A DNA stretch of 59,205 nucleotides from a virus. Under the pieces are notes generated by a model that had not been told where the DNA came from, ran no database searches, and saw only the letters and a list, made by a program, of their open reading frames with translations. The position numbers and the translations under genes are program-made. Of the stretch, positions 7,372-16,064 are shown piece after piece. The stretch's first letter is position 1. Every line of letters starts with the position of its first letter. The stretch lies in the IMG/VR virus record IMGVR_UViG_3300036939_000018, positions 1 to 59,205 of that record, one strand, 5' to 3'.

Positions 7372-7901
7372 TAGCTAGTTCTCTTAGCTAGTTCTTTTTC
7401 AAGAAAGACTTTCCTTTCATTGGATGTCCTAATGACTTCGGGTCTGTTCTCTCCTTTCATCCATTCATCTATCCATGCTATAGCTGTAGTTGCTTTTACT
7501 AATTTAATAGCTTCAGCACTAGTAAAGTTGCTATAACTTGGATAATCAGACTCAATGGTAGATGTTGCAGCAACATCAATGCTTAAGCCAACAAGAGCTT
7601 TTACAATCGGCATCTTTAAAGCTCGTTGCCAATCCGACCACAATATCTGAATGTTTGCGCCAGGTCGTAACTCAATCCAGTCAGGCGAGTTATAGCTGTT
7701 ATTACCCAAACTTTCAGGAGGTAACATTATCTGCCTTTGATAAGTTGGCAAAGGTTTTCTAAACTCTTGTGAATCTACATCTTCAATATCTTCTAGCTGT
7801 TGTTGCTCTTTTTTAGGGCGATAGACAATAGCAACCCAGTAAGGAGAAGGCGGAGCAACTTGTTCTAGAATAGCCGTTGTTTTTGCGTTAGTCTCTGGCA
7901 T
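7371..7901 (-). CDS. Virion-operon hypothetical protein (176 aa)
   Basis: Sits between the capsid and adaptor genes and is presumably a structural or assembly factor. Acidic N-terminal third, then a helical part with SAEAIKLVKATTAIAWIDEW. No known family recognised. Confidence 0.5.
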   Translation of the reverse strand: MPETNAKTTAILEQVAPPSPYWVAIVYRPKKEQQQLEDIEDVDSQEFRKPLPTYQRQIMLPPESLGNNSYNSPDWIELRPGANIQILWSDWQRALKMPIVKALVGLSIDVAATSTIESDYPSYSNFTSAEAIKLVKATTAIAWIDEWMKGENRPEVIRTSNERKVFLEKELAKRTS

Positions 7902-7905
7902 GAAA

Positions 7906-8898
7906 TTAGATTCCTTCTACTATTGCCATTTCCATTGGACGGGTGCAATGCACACCACCAAAACGGCTTACAGTGTGAACAACAAACTCAAGATTCTGCT
8001 GTTGTTCTGGCAAAACCGTATAAGGAATGGGGATGCTGATGTGAATAGTATCTTCATCATCAGGCAGAATTAGCATTACATCAGTTCCGCCTGTACCCTT
8101 ACCTTTGAGGTTATTGTCTGCAATGATTTGCGTGATGTAACCCATTTCTCGCTGACCCCCCAACCAAGTTTCAGCAATACTCATATCAGTATTGGCACGA
8201 GGGTTAAACAAATAATTGCGCTGAGTTGTAGGGAGTACAATCTTCTTAGGCATTGCCAACTCATTAGTAGTGTCTACTAACCTACTAACAAAACTATTGA
8301 GAGCACCTACAATCTGTTGATCATTGAAGGAATTGTCTATTGTTACGGGGCTTGTGAAGCGCTGCATAGGGATATTAAAAATCCCTGGTAAACCCACTGT
8401 GTCATCACCCAAGAACGAGGTGATGTTCACATACTTGTCATTAGCTTCTCTAGTCGCTGTTAAACGTTGTGACTGTAGAGGCTTGTTGAAAGCTCGCGCT
8501 TTATTGACTTCCTCCCAAGACCAACCTGTATGGTTTCCTATTGTCTTGATCGGATAGCGAGCACGGCGCGTTAGTGTCCCTACTCGTGGGCCACCCTTTG
8601 TGTAGTCAGAAATCAGAGCAGAGATACCAACCGTGTCATACTCCTCAATCTCAACATAATCCGCCCACGCTAAAGATGTATCAATGCGAATAGGAAGAAT
8701 GCTCCCGTTAGCCATTTTTAACGGTGCATAGCGCTTCTTGTAAGCTGTTGCTCGCTGAACAACTAGCTGTCGCCCTACAAACGCTAATGTATCAGCGTCA
8801 TAGTGTCCGGTGCTTGCACCGGAGTCTAGGCGATCAGGCAAGTTTAGAAGCTTATTTAGTTGATCAACATTTTCAGTGGGTGCGGTCAAGCCTGACAT
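7906..8898 (-). CDS. Major capsid protein, DUF2184 type (330 aa)
   Basis: Follows the decoration protein and DUF2213 protease, the conserved trio around DUF2184 capsids. Visible hallmarks: an early YKKRYAPL segment, DTSLAWADYVEIEEYDTVG, GWSWEEVNKA around residue 120, LPTTQRNYLF near 225 and a C-terminal THTVSRFGG-like strand (VHTVSRFGGVHCTRP). HK97-fold capsid protein forming the head shell. Confidence 0.75.
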   Translation of the reverse strand: MSGLTAPTENVDQLNKLLNLPDRLDSGASTGHYDADTLAFVGRQLVVQRATAYKKRYAPLKMANGSILPIRIDTSLAWADYVEIEEYDTVGISALISDYTKGGPRVGTLTRRARYPIKTIGNHTGWSWEEVNKARAFNKPLQSQRLTATREANDKYVNITSFLGDDTVGLPGIFNIPMQRFTSPVTIDNSFNDQQIVGALNSFVSRLVDTTNELAMPKKIVLPTTQRNYLFNPRANTDMSIAETWLGGQREMGYITQIIADNNLKGKGTGGTDVMLILPDDEDTIHISIPIPYTVLPEQQQNLEFVVHTVSRFGGVHCTRPMEMAIVEGI

Positions 8899-8927
8899 AG
8901 CGATTACTTCCTAAATATAAGTATTTA

Positions 8928-9734
8928 TTAGAAATTTAGAGCAACGATGCCAAGAGCACCAGCAGTGCCAGAGCTATCAAACCTTGCTCCCGTTAGCTGT
9001 AAAAATCCTGTAGCAGCACCAGCTCGCACCATTCCAGCGGTAGTACCACCAACTCCATAAAAGACAGTAGAAGATGGCGAGAAGTCAGTCAGAACGCGCA
9101 TCCAAACTCGACCTCTATTGAGTGAGTTAATCATTTCTCCAGGGTTTACACCATCTTCATCAGTCAGCCCTAAGCCTTCAATATTCGCATGGGCATCAGT
9201 CCGAACATTGACACATCTAGGGACATCTGTAGAAGCTTGAGGCAGTTTGCCCACACCAGCGGGGTCGGTTAATCCAGTTGCAATTACTCGACCAAAAGGA
9301 ATTCTTTTGGGATCGAGAGCGTCTTGTAATTTAGTTGCAGCAAAACCAGTTCCACCGCCTGACACTGTAACCTCAATCGCGTTAGCTGTACCAATTCCAC
9401 GAGCAGAAACAGTAATATCGGTGCCAATTGCTGCAACAGCTAAGCCGCGAATCATTGGATCATTGCTCAGAGCTGTAATGATTCCAGTTCTAATATCGCT
9501 TACTGTTGCACTAGTGCCACTTGTGAAAGTTGCCGAAATACCATTAACACTTACCGTGTAATCAGTATTTGATACTGCGGTGCCGACAGTAATAGAATAA
9601 ACAGCATTTTGTAAACCAGAACCATTCCTCAAGTTTGGAGTAACGTAATCATGAGGGAAGCTATCAACGAGCATCCCTTCAATGGCGTTAGGGCTGTAGA
9701 GTTCTGAAGGAGTGGAGAATCCAGTTAGATACAT
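8928..9734 (-). CDS. Structural cement/decoration protein (268 aa)
   Basis: Gly/Thr/Ala-rich beta protein between protease and capsid. Near residue 60 a domain begins with ITVGTAVSNTDYTVSVNG, and the C terminus (GVGGTTAGMVRAGAATG) resembles phage structural cement proteins. An Ig-like or tail-tube-like insert around residues 45-135 seems to interrupt the core. It would stabilise the capsid or project from it. Confidence 0.55.
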   Translation of the reverse strand: MYLTGFSTPSELYSPNAIEGMLVDSFPHDYVTPNLRNGSGLQNAVYSITVGTAVSNTDYTVSVNGISATFTSGTSATVSDIRTGIITALSNDPMIRGLAVAAIGTDITVSARGIGTANAIEVTVSGGGTGFAATKLQDALDPKRIPFGRVIATGLTDPAGVGKLPQASTDVPRCVNVRTDAHANIEGLGLTDEDGVNPGEMINSLNRGRVWMRVLTDFSPSSTVFYGVGGTTAGMVRAGAATGFLQLTGARFDSSGTAGALGIVALNF

Positions 9735-9753
9735 TTTCTAAAAGTTCCTTATA

Positions 9754-11040
9754 TTATTTTGTTGTGACTTCTTGAGGCTTGGTCATTGACAGAACCATCT
9801 CAGCCCATGCCAGAGTATCTTCTCTAACTGTGGGTGTTGTTGAAGGGGAGGTAGCTTGACGACTAGCTGCTACAAGAGGGGCTGAAGTGTCACGTTTTTC
9901 GTGTTCTTCAACAATGCCGTCAAAACGAGCTTCTATATAGGCATCAGTTTTTCCCTCTAAAGTAGTGAGAGAGGTTTTGTTGAGGAGAACGGCCTCTTGT
10001 AACCCCCTAATTGTGGTGGAAGAGTCAATCTTAAAGCCTGCGGGGAGAAGGCCATCGCACTTCCGGGCATAGCAGGAAATACAGGGTTGATTGGTTGCCT
10101 CATCTTGTTTTGGTTGAGCTTTTGCCGATTCTTCTAGCTGGTCAACCTTTGCCTGAAGAGTATCTCGCTCTTTTGTCAACGTTTCCAAAGCAGCATCTTT
10201 AGCGGCTAGCAGCACTTCTGAATCAGTTTTCTCCTTTGTTGCGTTAACCAACTTTGTCTTCTCGTCTTGAAGTTCTTTTTCAAGCTCAACAATTCTGGCT
10301 TTACTTGTGGCAATAGAGGAAGCATCCTTGTTGAAGCGATCGCTAATTTCTTTTGCGTAGCTTACAGGGACGGCAATACTTGAAAAATCATCAAGCTTTA
10401 AGGTAATGGTTTCCAATGTTTGTGCAGACGCGGGGATCGTACTCATAATAGTTTCTGGTTGACTATCTTGTTTAATAGGTTCACTAATAAAAAACTCTAT
10501 ATCTTCTGCTGAGTCCATGCTGACTTTGACATCAGATCCAGCTCTGCCACGCTCGCAAATGGTGATGTGATTTCCCATTCTGTAAAGCTGGTCAAATTTA
10601 CCATCAGAGCGCTGTCTAGTCCCAGCTAGGTAACCACAGCTCACCTCTCTTGTCTTCCCTGATTGAATGTTTTTGATTGCTTCGGAGTCCGTTACGGTTG
10701 CAACTATGCCCAAGAAATCCCCATCTAATGTCACTAGATTACCTGTCATGCCCTTGGAGTAATGCTTTGCATTGTCAGCATTTAGCATTACAGGAGGGTG
10801 ATTAGGATTGGTTAGTGGCTTCATTTTGAAGCTATCAATACTTTTAGCATCAAATAAAACTTCAGGCGTTACTACCTCAACTCGTTCGCTTCCGTCTTTG
10901 TTGTAGTACTTTAATTCACCAGCTTTTGCGATTGTCATGTGCAAACGCAAAAAGCCCTCAGGCGTCATCTCCGTTTTGTAAATAGTGCCTGAATCAAAAT
11001 GCAATTCTTCTATTGTTGAACTTTCGGAAGCGTTAACCAT
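9754..11040 (-). CDS. DUF2213 prohead protease with scaffold tail (428 aa)
   Basis: The N-terminal half shows the DUF2213 pattern: TPEGFLRLHMTIAKAG near residue 25, LTNPNHPPVMLNADN near 80, REVSCGYLAG around 132 and an ITICERGRAGSDVKVSMDS end. Residues about 240-305 form a long charged coiled coil, as expected for a fused scaffold. A CYARKC cysteine pair follows. The protein would assemble the procapsid and then degrade the scaffold. Confidence 0.7.
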   Translation of the reverse strand: MVNASESSTIEELHFDSGTIYKTEMTPEGFLRLHMTIAKAGELKYYNKDGSERVEVVTPEVLFDAKSIDSFKMKPLTNPNHPPVMLNADNAKHYSKGMTGNLVTLDGDFLGIVATVTDSEAIKNIQSGKTREVSCGYLAGTRQRSDGKFDQLYRMGNHITICERGRAGSDVKVSMDSAEDIEFFISEPIKQDSQPETIMSTIPASAQTLETITLKLDDFSSIAVPVSYAKEISDRFNKDASSIATSKARIVELEKELQDEKTKLVNATKEKTDSEVLLAAKDAALETLTKERDTLQAKVDQLEESAKAQPKQDEATNQPCISCYARKCDGLLPAGFKIDSSTTIRGLQEAVLLNKTSLTTLEGKTDAYIEARFDGIVEEHEKRDTSAPLVAASRQATSPSTTPTVREDTLAWAEMVLSMTKPQEVTTK

Positions 11041-11143
11041 AGCTAGACTTATGGCAATAAAAGCAAGCCTAGCATGGTGTTAGATGATTTAAATTAATTT
11101 AAGCTTGAGTGGCTTGTTTTAAATTATTCAGACAACAAAACGA

Positions 11144-11419
11144 CTAGTTGTCTTCTTCATGTTCTTCTAATGGTTCGTCTGTCAAAACTCCCCTGTTTTC
11201 TAAGAATGCTTTTTCAAACAGAAGATTGATTCCCTCTTCTGTAATATTGACAATTTCTACACCATTAGCATTACCGATCGCAGCCGTTAAACTCACTAGA
11301 CCTTCAGCCATGTCAACTAGCTGATTAGGCTTATTATCTTCTGCCAACTGCTGATGAAGTATTACCAGATTAATTTGTTTAATTAGAAGATGGGTGAAGC
11401 GTTGCCCTATATGACTCAT
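11144..11419 (-). CDS. Small acidic protein (91 aa)
   Basis: ATG 11419 is chosen because it lies just after the endolysin stop (11424); an in-frame ATG at 11491 would overlap the endolysin by 68 bases. Hydrophobic middle and a very acidic end (DEPLEEHEEDN). Unknown, perhaps a lysis or head-assembly accessory. Confidence 0.5.
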   Translation of the reverse strand: MSHIGQRFTHLLIKQINLVILHQQLAEDNKPNQLVDMAEGLVSLTAAIGNANGVEIVNITEEGINLLFEKAFLENRGVLTDEPLEEHEEDN

Positions 11420-11423
11420 GGGT

Positions 11424-12602
11424 TTAATGATTAACTTCAAGTGGGATTTGATTATAGCCAGCTTGTCGCAATTCTTTAAAAGCTTGCTCAATCTGACTAA
11501 ACTCTTTCGTTGTCATTGTCACAATACAGCCTGCACTTCCAGGACTGTATAGGCGATTAGAATCATTATGAATCATTAATTCGCTTCTCATTACTCTACC
11601 AATATAAATAGGGTCAGGCAAAATATGAAAAGCGTTCCCTTCAATGCCCTTGACATGCTTTAGGTTATAAGGAGAAAGATTAACTTGATAGCTTTCTACA
11701 TTATTGCCCTCTGGAGTTTTGACGTAACGGTGTCCGGGTAATGGGCCTTTGCCCTTAAGCTTTGTTCCTCCTGAATATTGGTATCCTGGTTGTCCTGATG
11801 TACATTGCCAATCTTGCTCAGTTTTCCAACCTTTAAGCGTCAAGACTCCTATTATTATGTTTCGAGTAGCTTGATCACCTAAAGGCATATCAAACACTAA
11901 TCTTGGGGCAAACTTCTCCGGTAACGATGATCTTGAGACGGGTTCTGGCAAAGCTCTATACAGGGATGCAAACTCGCTGCGAACATTGTCTGATAGGCAG
12001 CTGTCTAACCATTCAAGAGCTTTGTTTTGATGGGGCAAGTCTTTGTAGTGTTTGACAACATTAAGCAGGCTTATGGGCTTTTCTGTTGGAGCTGAACTAA
12101 TTAGGTTTTTGACTTGTTGCCAATCATCTAAAATCAGCTCATCAACAATAACTTTCCCAGTAACCCACAAAATAGCCTCCGCTCGCCTTCTTCGAGTTAA
12201 ACCCTTTACAGGTCGCTTTACTCCATTGACAATTGCTTTGTCCCAGTCTAGTAAGCGTTGAGGGACTTCTGTTAGTTTGTAGTTTATGGCTTGCGAAAAA
12301 GTTTTACCTTGTAGAGCACCCGTCCCAACGTTGTAAAGAAAACTTATAAGGGCAGCTCTTTGATTCGTGTTGAGCTTATCCCATATTTCATCAGGTATGG
12401 AGTGTGCAACGCTTATCAAAGATTCATACAAATATAGAGCAGCTTGTTTTTCTGTTATAGTCAGCTCCGGCTTTACCCAAGAGCCTGTTTGCCCGAATCC
12501 GATTGTCAAAACCCCACTAGGACACCTATATGAAGCAAGCCTTAAGTCTTCAAAGCTCTTGACTAGTTCTATTGCTTGTGGAGGGATAGCGTCAATCCTC
12601 AT
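11424..12602 (-). CDS. Two-domain endolysin: GH24 lysozyme plus L,D-transpeptidase-like domain (392 aa)
   Basis: Residues 10-150 are a phage lysozyme: E18, C27 and T33 keep the spacing E-8-C-5-T of the T4/P22 catalytic triad, followed by TIGFGQTG and LISFLYNVGTGAL. This part cleaves glycan strands. The C-terminal part contains LMIHNDSNRLYSPGSAGCIV, with H345 and C359 spaced as in the H-x(n)-S-x-GC signature of L,D-transpeptidase (YkuD-like) folds. Such a domain could act on peptide crosslinks. About 90 residues between the two are unassigned. Adjacent membrane proteins may be the holin and its partner. Confidence 0.7.
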   Translation of the reverse strand: MRIDAIPPQAIELVKSFEDLRLASYRCPSGVLTIGFGQTGSWVKPELTITEKQAALYLYESLISVAHSIPDEIWDKLNTNQRAALISFLYNVGTGALQGKTFSQAINYKLTEVPQRLLDWDKAIVNGVKRPVKGLTRRRRAEAILWVTGKVIVDELILDDWQQVKNLISSAPTEKPISLLNVVKHYKDLPHQNKALEWLDSCLSDNVRSEFASLYRALPEPVSRSSLPEKFAPRLVFDMPLGDQATRNIIIGVLTLKGWKTEQDWQCTSGQPGYQYSGGTKLKGKGPLPGHRYVKTPEGNNVESYQVNLSPYNLKHVKGIEGNAFHILPDPIYIGRVMRSELMIHNDSNRLYSPGSAGCIVTMTTKEFSQIEQAFKELRQAGYNQIPLEVNH

Positions 12603-12978
12603 CAGGTTCTACTACCTTATAAGGTGAGCTTGCAACGTGTTCTCTTGTATCTATGTAAGGTTCATCTGTTGCATCAACTTGACTCAGGTAAGGCGGTTGA
12701 TTAACACTTGGTGGATTGTAAGCAACATAGTCGTTGCTTGACCCTAAGTTCATTTCTTGGTTCTGCACCTCTTGTGTAACATTTGTACGGCGGCTCATGC
12801 CTCTAAAACCTCCTGTAACCAAAGCAGTCAATCCGGCCGTCAATAGGGTGTCTTTTTGGTCACTAGATACTAAAGAATTCGGGGTAAAGACACTGAGCAA
12901 TATGAGGCTAAAAGGGATTATGACGGATGAGATTTCCAGAAAGTCTTCTGTCCAGGGTCTATCATTCGCTGATTTCAT
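12592..12978 (-). CDS. Putative holin-like membrane protein (128 aa)
   Basis: Two hydrophobic segments, about residues 15-33 (SSVIIPFSLILLSVF) and 45-57 (LLTAGLTALVTGGF), then a basic turn and a long polar tail. Size, membrane segments and 11-base overlap with the endolysin gene suggest a holin. No family signature was seen, so the lysis role is positional. Confidence 0.45.
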   Translation of the reverse strand: MKSANDRPWTEDFLEISSVIIPFSLILLSVFTPNSLVSSDQKDTLLTAGLTALVTGGFRGMSRRTNVTQEVQNQEMNLGSSNDYVAYNPPSVNQPPYLSQVDATDEPYIDTREHVASSPYKVVEPDED

Positions 12979-13534
12979 TAAGTAAATCCTTGACGCTTGC
13001 AGTTATTGGTTTGTCTTGAATAAGCTTTTGCAATAACGCCATTTTTATTTTCAGCCCCGTAACATTTTGGGTTAACTGAAAAATGACGCCGCTTGATATT
13101 ATTTCATTAATTCTATCTTGATTGCTTCTGGCTGTATCTGATGCCATACCAGACATCCTTAAAGCCAAGTCACAGTTAGCGCGAGCGATGCCTATGTCAG
13201 CTCTGAGGGTGTCCAACTCGCTATGTGTCATAAATGATGGAAGTCGTTGCTCAAGCCTGTCAAAACGAGCATCAACCTCGGTCTGAAAAGCTTCTTCTTT
13301 TTCCTTCATCTTTTTAAAGGCATCCCAGACAATAGGAATAGCTAAACCAGATAAAGCGCCAAAAGCCCCCCATACCGCTGCTGTACCACCAAAGCGTTGA
13401 ACTTCAAGGAAAATAAAAGTTCCACAACTACCAAATATAAGTCCACGAACTAATAGCCTCGGAGTTAAAGCACTTCTTTTTATAAGTTTAAAATCTTGAT
13501 TGTTGTTTTGTTCTGGTAGATTGTGATTGATCAT
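12962..13534 (-). CDS. Membrane protein with coiled coil (190 aa)
   Basis: Two hydrophobic segments (LLVRGLIFGSCGTFIFLEV and WGAFGALSGLAIPIVW, about residues 27-68) followed by a charged helical region likely to form a coiled coil, with FDRLEQRL near residue 92. Overlaps the holin-like gene by 17 bases. Could be a second holin, spanin-like factor or superinfection protein. Confidence 0.45.
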   Translation of the reverse strand: MINHNLPEQNNNQDFKLIKRSALTPRLLVRGLIFGSCGTFIFLEVQRFGGTAAVWGAFGALSGLAIPIVWDAFKKMKEKEEAFQTEVDARFDRLEQRLPSFMTHSELDTLRADIGIARANCDLALRMSGMASDTARSNQDRINEIISSGVIFQLTQNVTGLKIKMALLQKLIQDKPITASVKDLLNEISE

Positions 13535-13541
13535 GCATCAC

Positions 13542-13994
13542 TTAATAAACTGTGTTTTTAGCTGAACTAATATCCCCAGACGAATCATTATCATTTATTA
13601 CAACGTATTTAAACTTGATAAAAGGTAATCCGTCAACCTGGAACGAATCACCATCCTTAAGAGGTTTCTTTGCAACAAATAATCCAGTCATACTGTTAAT
13701 AAGTTTTTGCTTCTCACTTATTGGCTCAATAATATGTAAGTCGTCATAGACTGACTTACTCGCATGAATAGTACACAAATTGCGAGTTAACAAGATTGAG
13801 GGAATATAAATACAGTAGATGTTATCAGATGAAAAAACTAAGCTAGTGTCTGGTGATCTCCCTATTAGCCACTTGCTCAGCCCATCAAAGTATAGACTCA
13901 CACAAAACCTGAAACACCCATAATGAACCTGTCTCTGGGGTGTTGGCACCTCGTGGGCTGACTGTTCAACCTTTAAATAGGCTTGCTTTGCCAT
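13542..13994 (-). CDS. Hypothetical protein (150 aa)
   Basis: First gene of the minus-strand virion/lysis operon, 37 bases from the divergent gene at 14032. A beta-rich, soluble-looking sequence not recognised. The divergent spacer is short, so the operon promoter must lie within or next to it. Confidence 0.5.
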   Translation of the reverse strand: MAKQAYLKVEQSAHEVPTPQRQVHYGCFRFCVSLYFDGLSKWLIGRSPDTSLVFSSDNIYCIYIPSILLTRNLCTIHASKSVYDDLHIIEPISEKQKLINSMTGLFVAKKPLKDGDSFQVDGLPFIKFKYVVINDNDSSGDISSAKNTVY

Positions 13995-14031
13995 GATTAA
14001 GCCCTGAAACTCTTATTGTAAATTACAAATC

Positions 14032-14409
14032 ATGAATCTTTATAGTGGTTACAGGTTTTATGGATTACTAGACCAGCTGCCAGAAGTCACCCGTCGCAAC
14101 CCTGACGACATACGCGATGGGTGGACATGGGGGGACTTTGAACTATACCCACAATTTGACCATGAAGAATATTATCCTCAAGTAAGTCATTTGTTGCAAC
14201 AAGCAATCATGAGGCGTTGTTGGTTGTTTTGCATAGTGTCACCATTGCCTTCTTTCCCCAATTTCTACTTTGCAACGGTTTGTAAATATGAAGACACAAA
14301 ACGGGTAGAGCTGGGTTTTGGGGTAGCAAATGACCTCTGTACCGCTCTGCTGGTAGCCTATGTTATGGCGCTGGAAAAGTCTGAAATCATCAAAGGATCT
14401 GAGGCTTGA
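14032..14409 (+). CDS. Hypothetical protein (125 aa)
   Basis: Contains DGWTWGDFELYPQFD near residue 30 and a C-terminal helix ALLVAYVMALEKSE. Not recognised. Its last five codons lie inside element copy 4, so the element abuts or replaced the original end of the gene. Confidence 0.5.
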   Translation: MNLYSGYRFYGLLDQLPEVTRRNPDDIRDGWTWGDFELYPQFDHEEYYPQVSHLLQQAIMRRCWLFCIVSPLPSFPNFYFATVCKYEDTKRVELGFGVANDLCTALLVAYVMALEKSEIIKGSEA

Positions 14410-14509
14410 TCATGTTGAAAAGAACAGTGCTCAAAGTCTTACTACGTATGGATTAGAACTGACGTTAAACCTTCCTTTTATACAAGAACAGAGGGGATGT
14501 TTTAACGCC
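14393..14509 (+). repeat. Dispersed element, copy 4 (short class)
   Basis: AAGGATC overlaps the end of the preceding gene. The hairpin loop has TTATACAAG and the closing arm is TTTTAACGCC. It points to the P63C-like gene at 14679. A minus-strand terminator follows within 20 bases. Confidence 0.85.
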
Positions 14510-14525
14510 TGTTTATGAGCAACAA

Positions 14526-14558
14526 AAAACGCCTCGCTGAATCAGCGAGGCGTTGCAA
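14526..14558 (-). terminator. Strong hairpin, T-run on the minus strand
   Basis: AACGCCTCGCTGA pairs with TCAGCGAGGCGTT over 13 bases; the A-run is on the left, so it terminates leftward transcripts. The nearest genes to the right are on the plus strand, so it either blocks antisense read-through or belongs to the element cassette. Confidence 0.7.
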
Positions 14559-14678
14559 CAAAATTATAGTACACACAGACCGCTGGAAAAGTCTGTTCAA
14601 TGGATTGACAACGTAGATGTCTAAATGATATCTTGTAAGAGTAGTAAAAAACGGCTAGCGAGCCGCAATTAACACACA

Positions 14679-15521
14679 ATGTCTAACTTTAGCATAGAAC
14701 AAATAGAGAGTGAACTCTCTAAAGAAGTGCGCTGCGATGATAAAGGTAGAGGTTTTTTCACCGTTAAGGGTGCAGCTCGTCTTGCAGATATTGATGATAG
14801 TAGCTTGGGTAAAAGCCTTGGAACAGGGGCGGCGCTACAGCCGTCTAAAATGGCTAAATTCCTTATCTCAAAAGGGTTTGATGGGGCGGCGTTGCCAAAA
14901 TGGAGAACTGAGGGGATTCCCGATCAGGCAGTTCATAGCATCTTAGAATACTTTACTTTTGAAGCTGGAAGACATTGCACCGAAAAGGCCAAGGCAGCCT
15001 TCCGGTTTGTAGGATGTTGGGGTATTCGTGACTTATCACACAAAGTTACTGGGTGGAAACCTGAGAGCAAAGAACCCAATGGCGATGAAGTAAAAGCCTA
15101 TGTTGATGCTGTCCTGAAACAACTGCTAGAGGAGCAGATACCCGAACGGGCTACTACTTGGCAATGCCGATACACAAAGCGGTTTTGGGAAGCGCTAGAG
15201 AATCTCTACGGACTCCATCAGGGTGATCAGGGGTGTGCGTCGTTCATCCGGCACTATATCTATGAGTACTTCCCAGTAGAAGTCCAAAACCGACTTGATC
15301 TCATCAACCCTATTCTCAGCACAGGTACACGAGCTAATCGCCAGCATCAGCACTTTGATGACACCTTGCTTGAACTGCTTAAAGTTCAGATTTCACATGT
15401 TACTTGGCTGTTGGAAGCATCTGCTGATCGTAAAGCTTTTAAACAATCAATGAAGAAAGTTAAAAAGCTTAACTTCAACTTTGGAACCAAAACACTTAAA
15501 GAGGGCGGAGCAAATGTCTAA
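14679..15521 (+). CDS. P63C-like phage regulator/antirepressor (280 aa)
   Basis: The C-terminal half (about residues 155-265) has the P63C layout: W-x(4)-TKRFWEALENLYGL, an IYEYFPVEVQNRLDLINP segment, TGTRANRQHQHF and a helical end. The N-terminal part (GFFTVKGAARLADID) looks like a winged-helix regulator. P63C domains accompany antirepressor-type DNA-binding modules, often in cyanobacteria and their phages. It overlaps the downstream Arc-like gene, so the two are probably one regulatory unit. Confidence 0.6.
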   Translation: MSNFSIEQIESELSKEVRCDDKGRGFFTVKGAARLADIDDSSLGKSLGTGAALQPSKMAKFLISKGFDGAALPKWRTEGIPDQAVHSILEYFTFEAGRHCTEKAKAAFRFVGCWGIRDLSHKVTGWKPESKEPNGDEVKAYVDAVLKQLLEEQIPERATTWQCRYTKRFWEALENLYGLHQGDQGCASFIRHYIYEYFPVEVQNRLDLINPILSTGTRANRQHQHFDDTLLELLKVQISHVTWLLEASADRKAFKQSMKKVKKLNFNFGTKTLKEGGANV

Positions 15522-15654
15522 TCAATTACCGTCCTACCCCTTAAGACTTCCTGATGATATCAAGAAGCGGTGCCAACAGAAAGCCAAAGAAAAACGAATG
15601 AGCCTTAATCAGTGGATCATTCAGGCAATGGAAGAAAAAGCAGACAATCAATAA
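15514..15654 (+). CDS. Arc-like ribbon-helix-helix protein (46 aa)
   Basis: A short gene starting inside the end of the P63C-like gene. The protein reads PLRLPDDIKKRCQQKAKEK then SLNQWIIQAMEEKA, matching the Arc/Mnt pattern of one strand (RLP-x-D/E), a helix and a second helix starting S-LN. Such proteins are dimeric repressors. The eight-base overlap implies translational coupling. A terminator follows. Confidence 0.75.
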   Translation: MSNQLPSYPLRLPDDIKKRCQQKAKEKRMSLNQWIIQAMEEKADNQ

Positions 15655-15663
15655 AACCTAACA

Positions 15664-15692
15664 GAAAGCCCCTTAAGATAGGGGCTTTTCTT
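15664..15692 (+). terminator. Terminator after the Arc-like gene
   Basis: AAAGCCCCTTA pairs with TAGGGGCTTT, followed by TCTT. Ends the P63C-like/Arc-like unit. Confidence 0.75.
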
Positions 15693-15732
15693 ATTAAATG
15701 AAAATTACCCAAAATCATCCCCATCTCAGCTA

Positions 15733-15848
15733 GAGGATCTGCCCTCCGATCATACTGATGATAATCGACCTCTAAGCCTTATACAGTAAGCTTTTGAAAG
15801 AGCGTGAAACTCCTTTCTATACTCAAAACACACGACTAGTTTCACGCC
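15733..15848 (+). repeat. Dispersed element, copy 5 (short class)
   Basis: The final arms are GCGTGAAAC and GTTTCACGC. Both differ from the consensus GCGTTAAAC and GTTTAACGC by one base, and the changes compensate, so the stem stays perfect. Loop TCTATACTCA. Tandem with copy 6 in the 410-base gap before the polymerase gene. Confidence 0.9.
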
Positions 15849-15907
15849 GCCTTATGAGTCAAACGTTATCACAAATACTGCCTTCGGACTTTTACTTAAA
15901 TCCGGCA

Positions 15908-16024
15908 GAGGATCGCCCTCTTTCCCCTTCGAGGATAAAACCACCTCAAAGCATTACGCCGCAAGCTTTTGAGCAAGCGTTAAACCCACTCTATACTCTA
16001 CAAACGCACCACTAGCTTCACGCC
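15908..16024 (+). repeat. Dispersed element, copy 6 (short class)
   Basis: The central stem is very clear: CTCAAAGC and GCTTTTGAG. Loop TCTATACTCT; the closing arm TTCACGCC pairs imperfectly with GCGTTAAAC. Points to the polymerase gene, 40 bases downstream. Confidence 0.85.
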
Positions 16025-16042
16025 ACTTGTGTTAAAGTAGAG

Positions 16043-16060
16043 TTGACGAATTCATAACAA
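16043..16060 (+). promoter_or_regulatory. TTGACG box abutting the polymerase start
   Basis: TTGACGAATTCATAACAA followed directly by GCGAATG, the start codon. The motif is the same as the -35/spacer module before many accessory genes, but here there is no room for a -10 downstream, which argues that the box itself is a protein-binding site. Confidence 0.5.
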
Positions 16061-16064
16061 GCGA

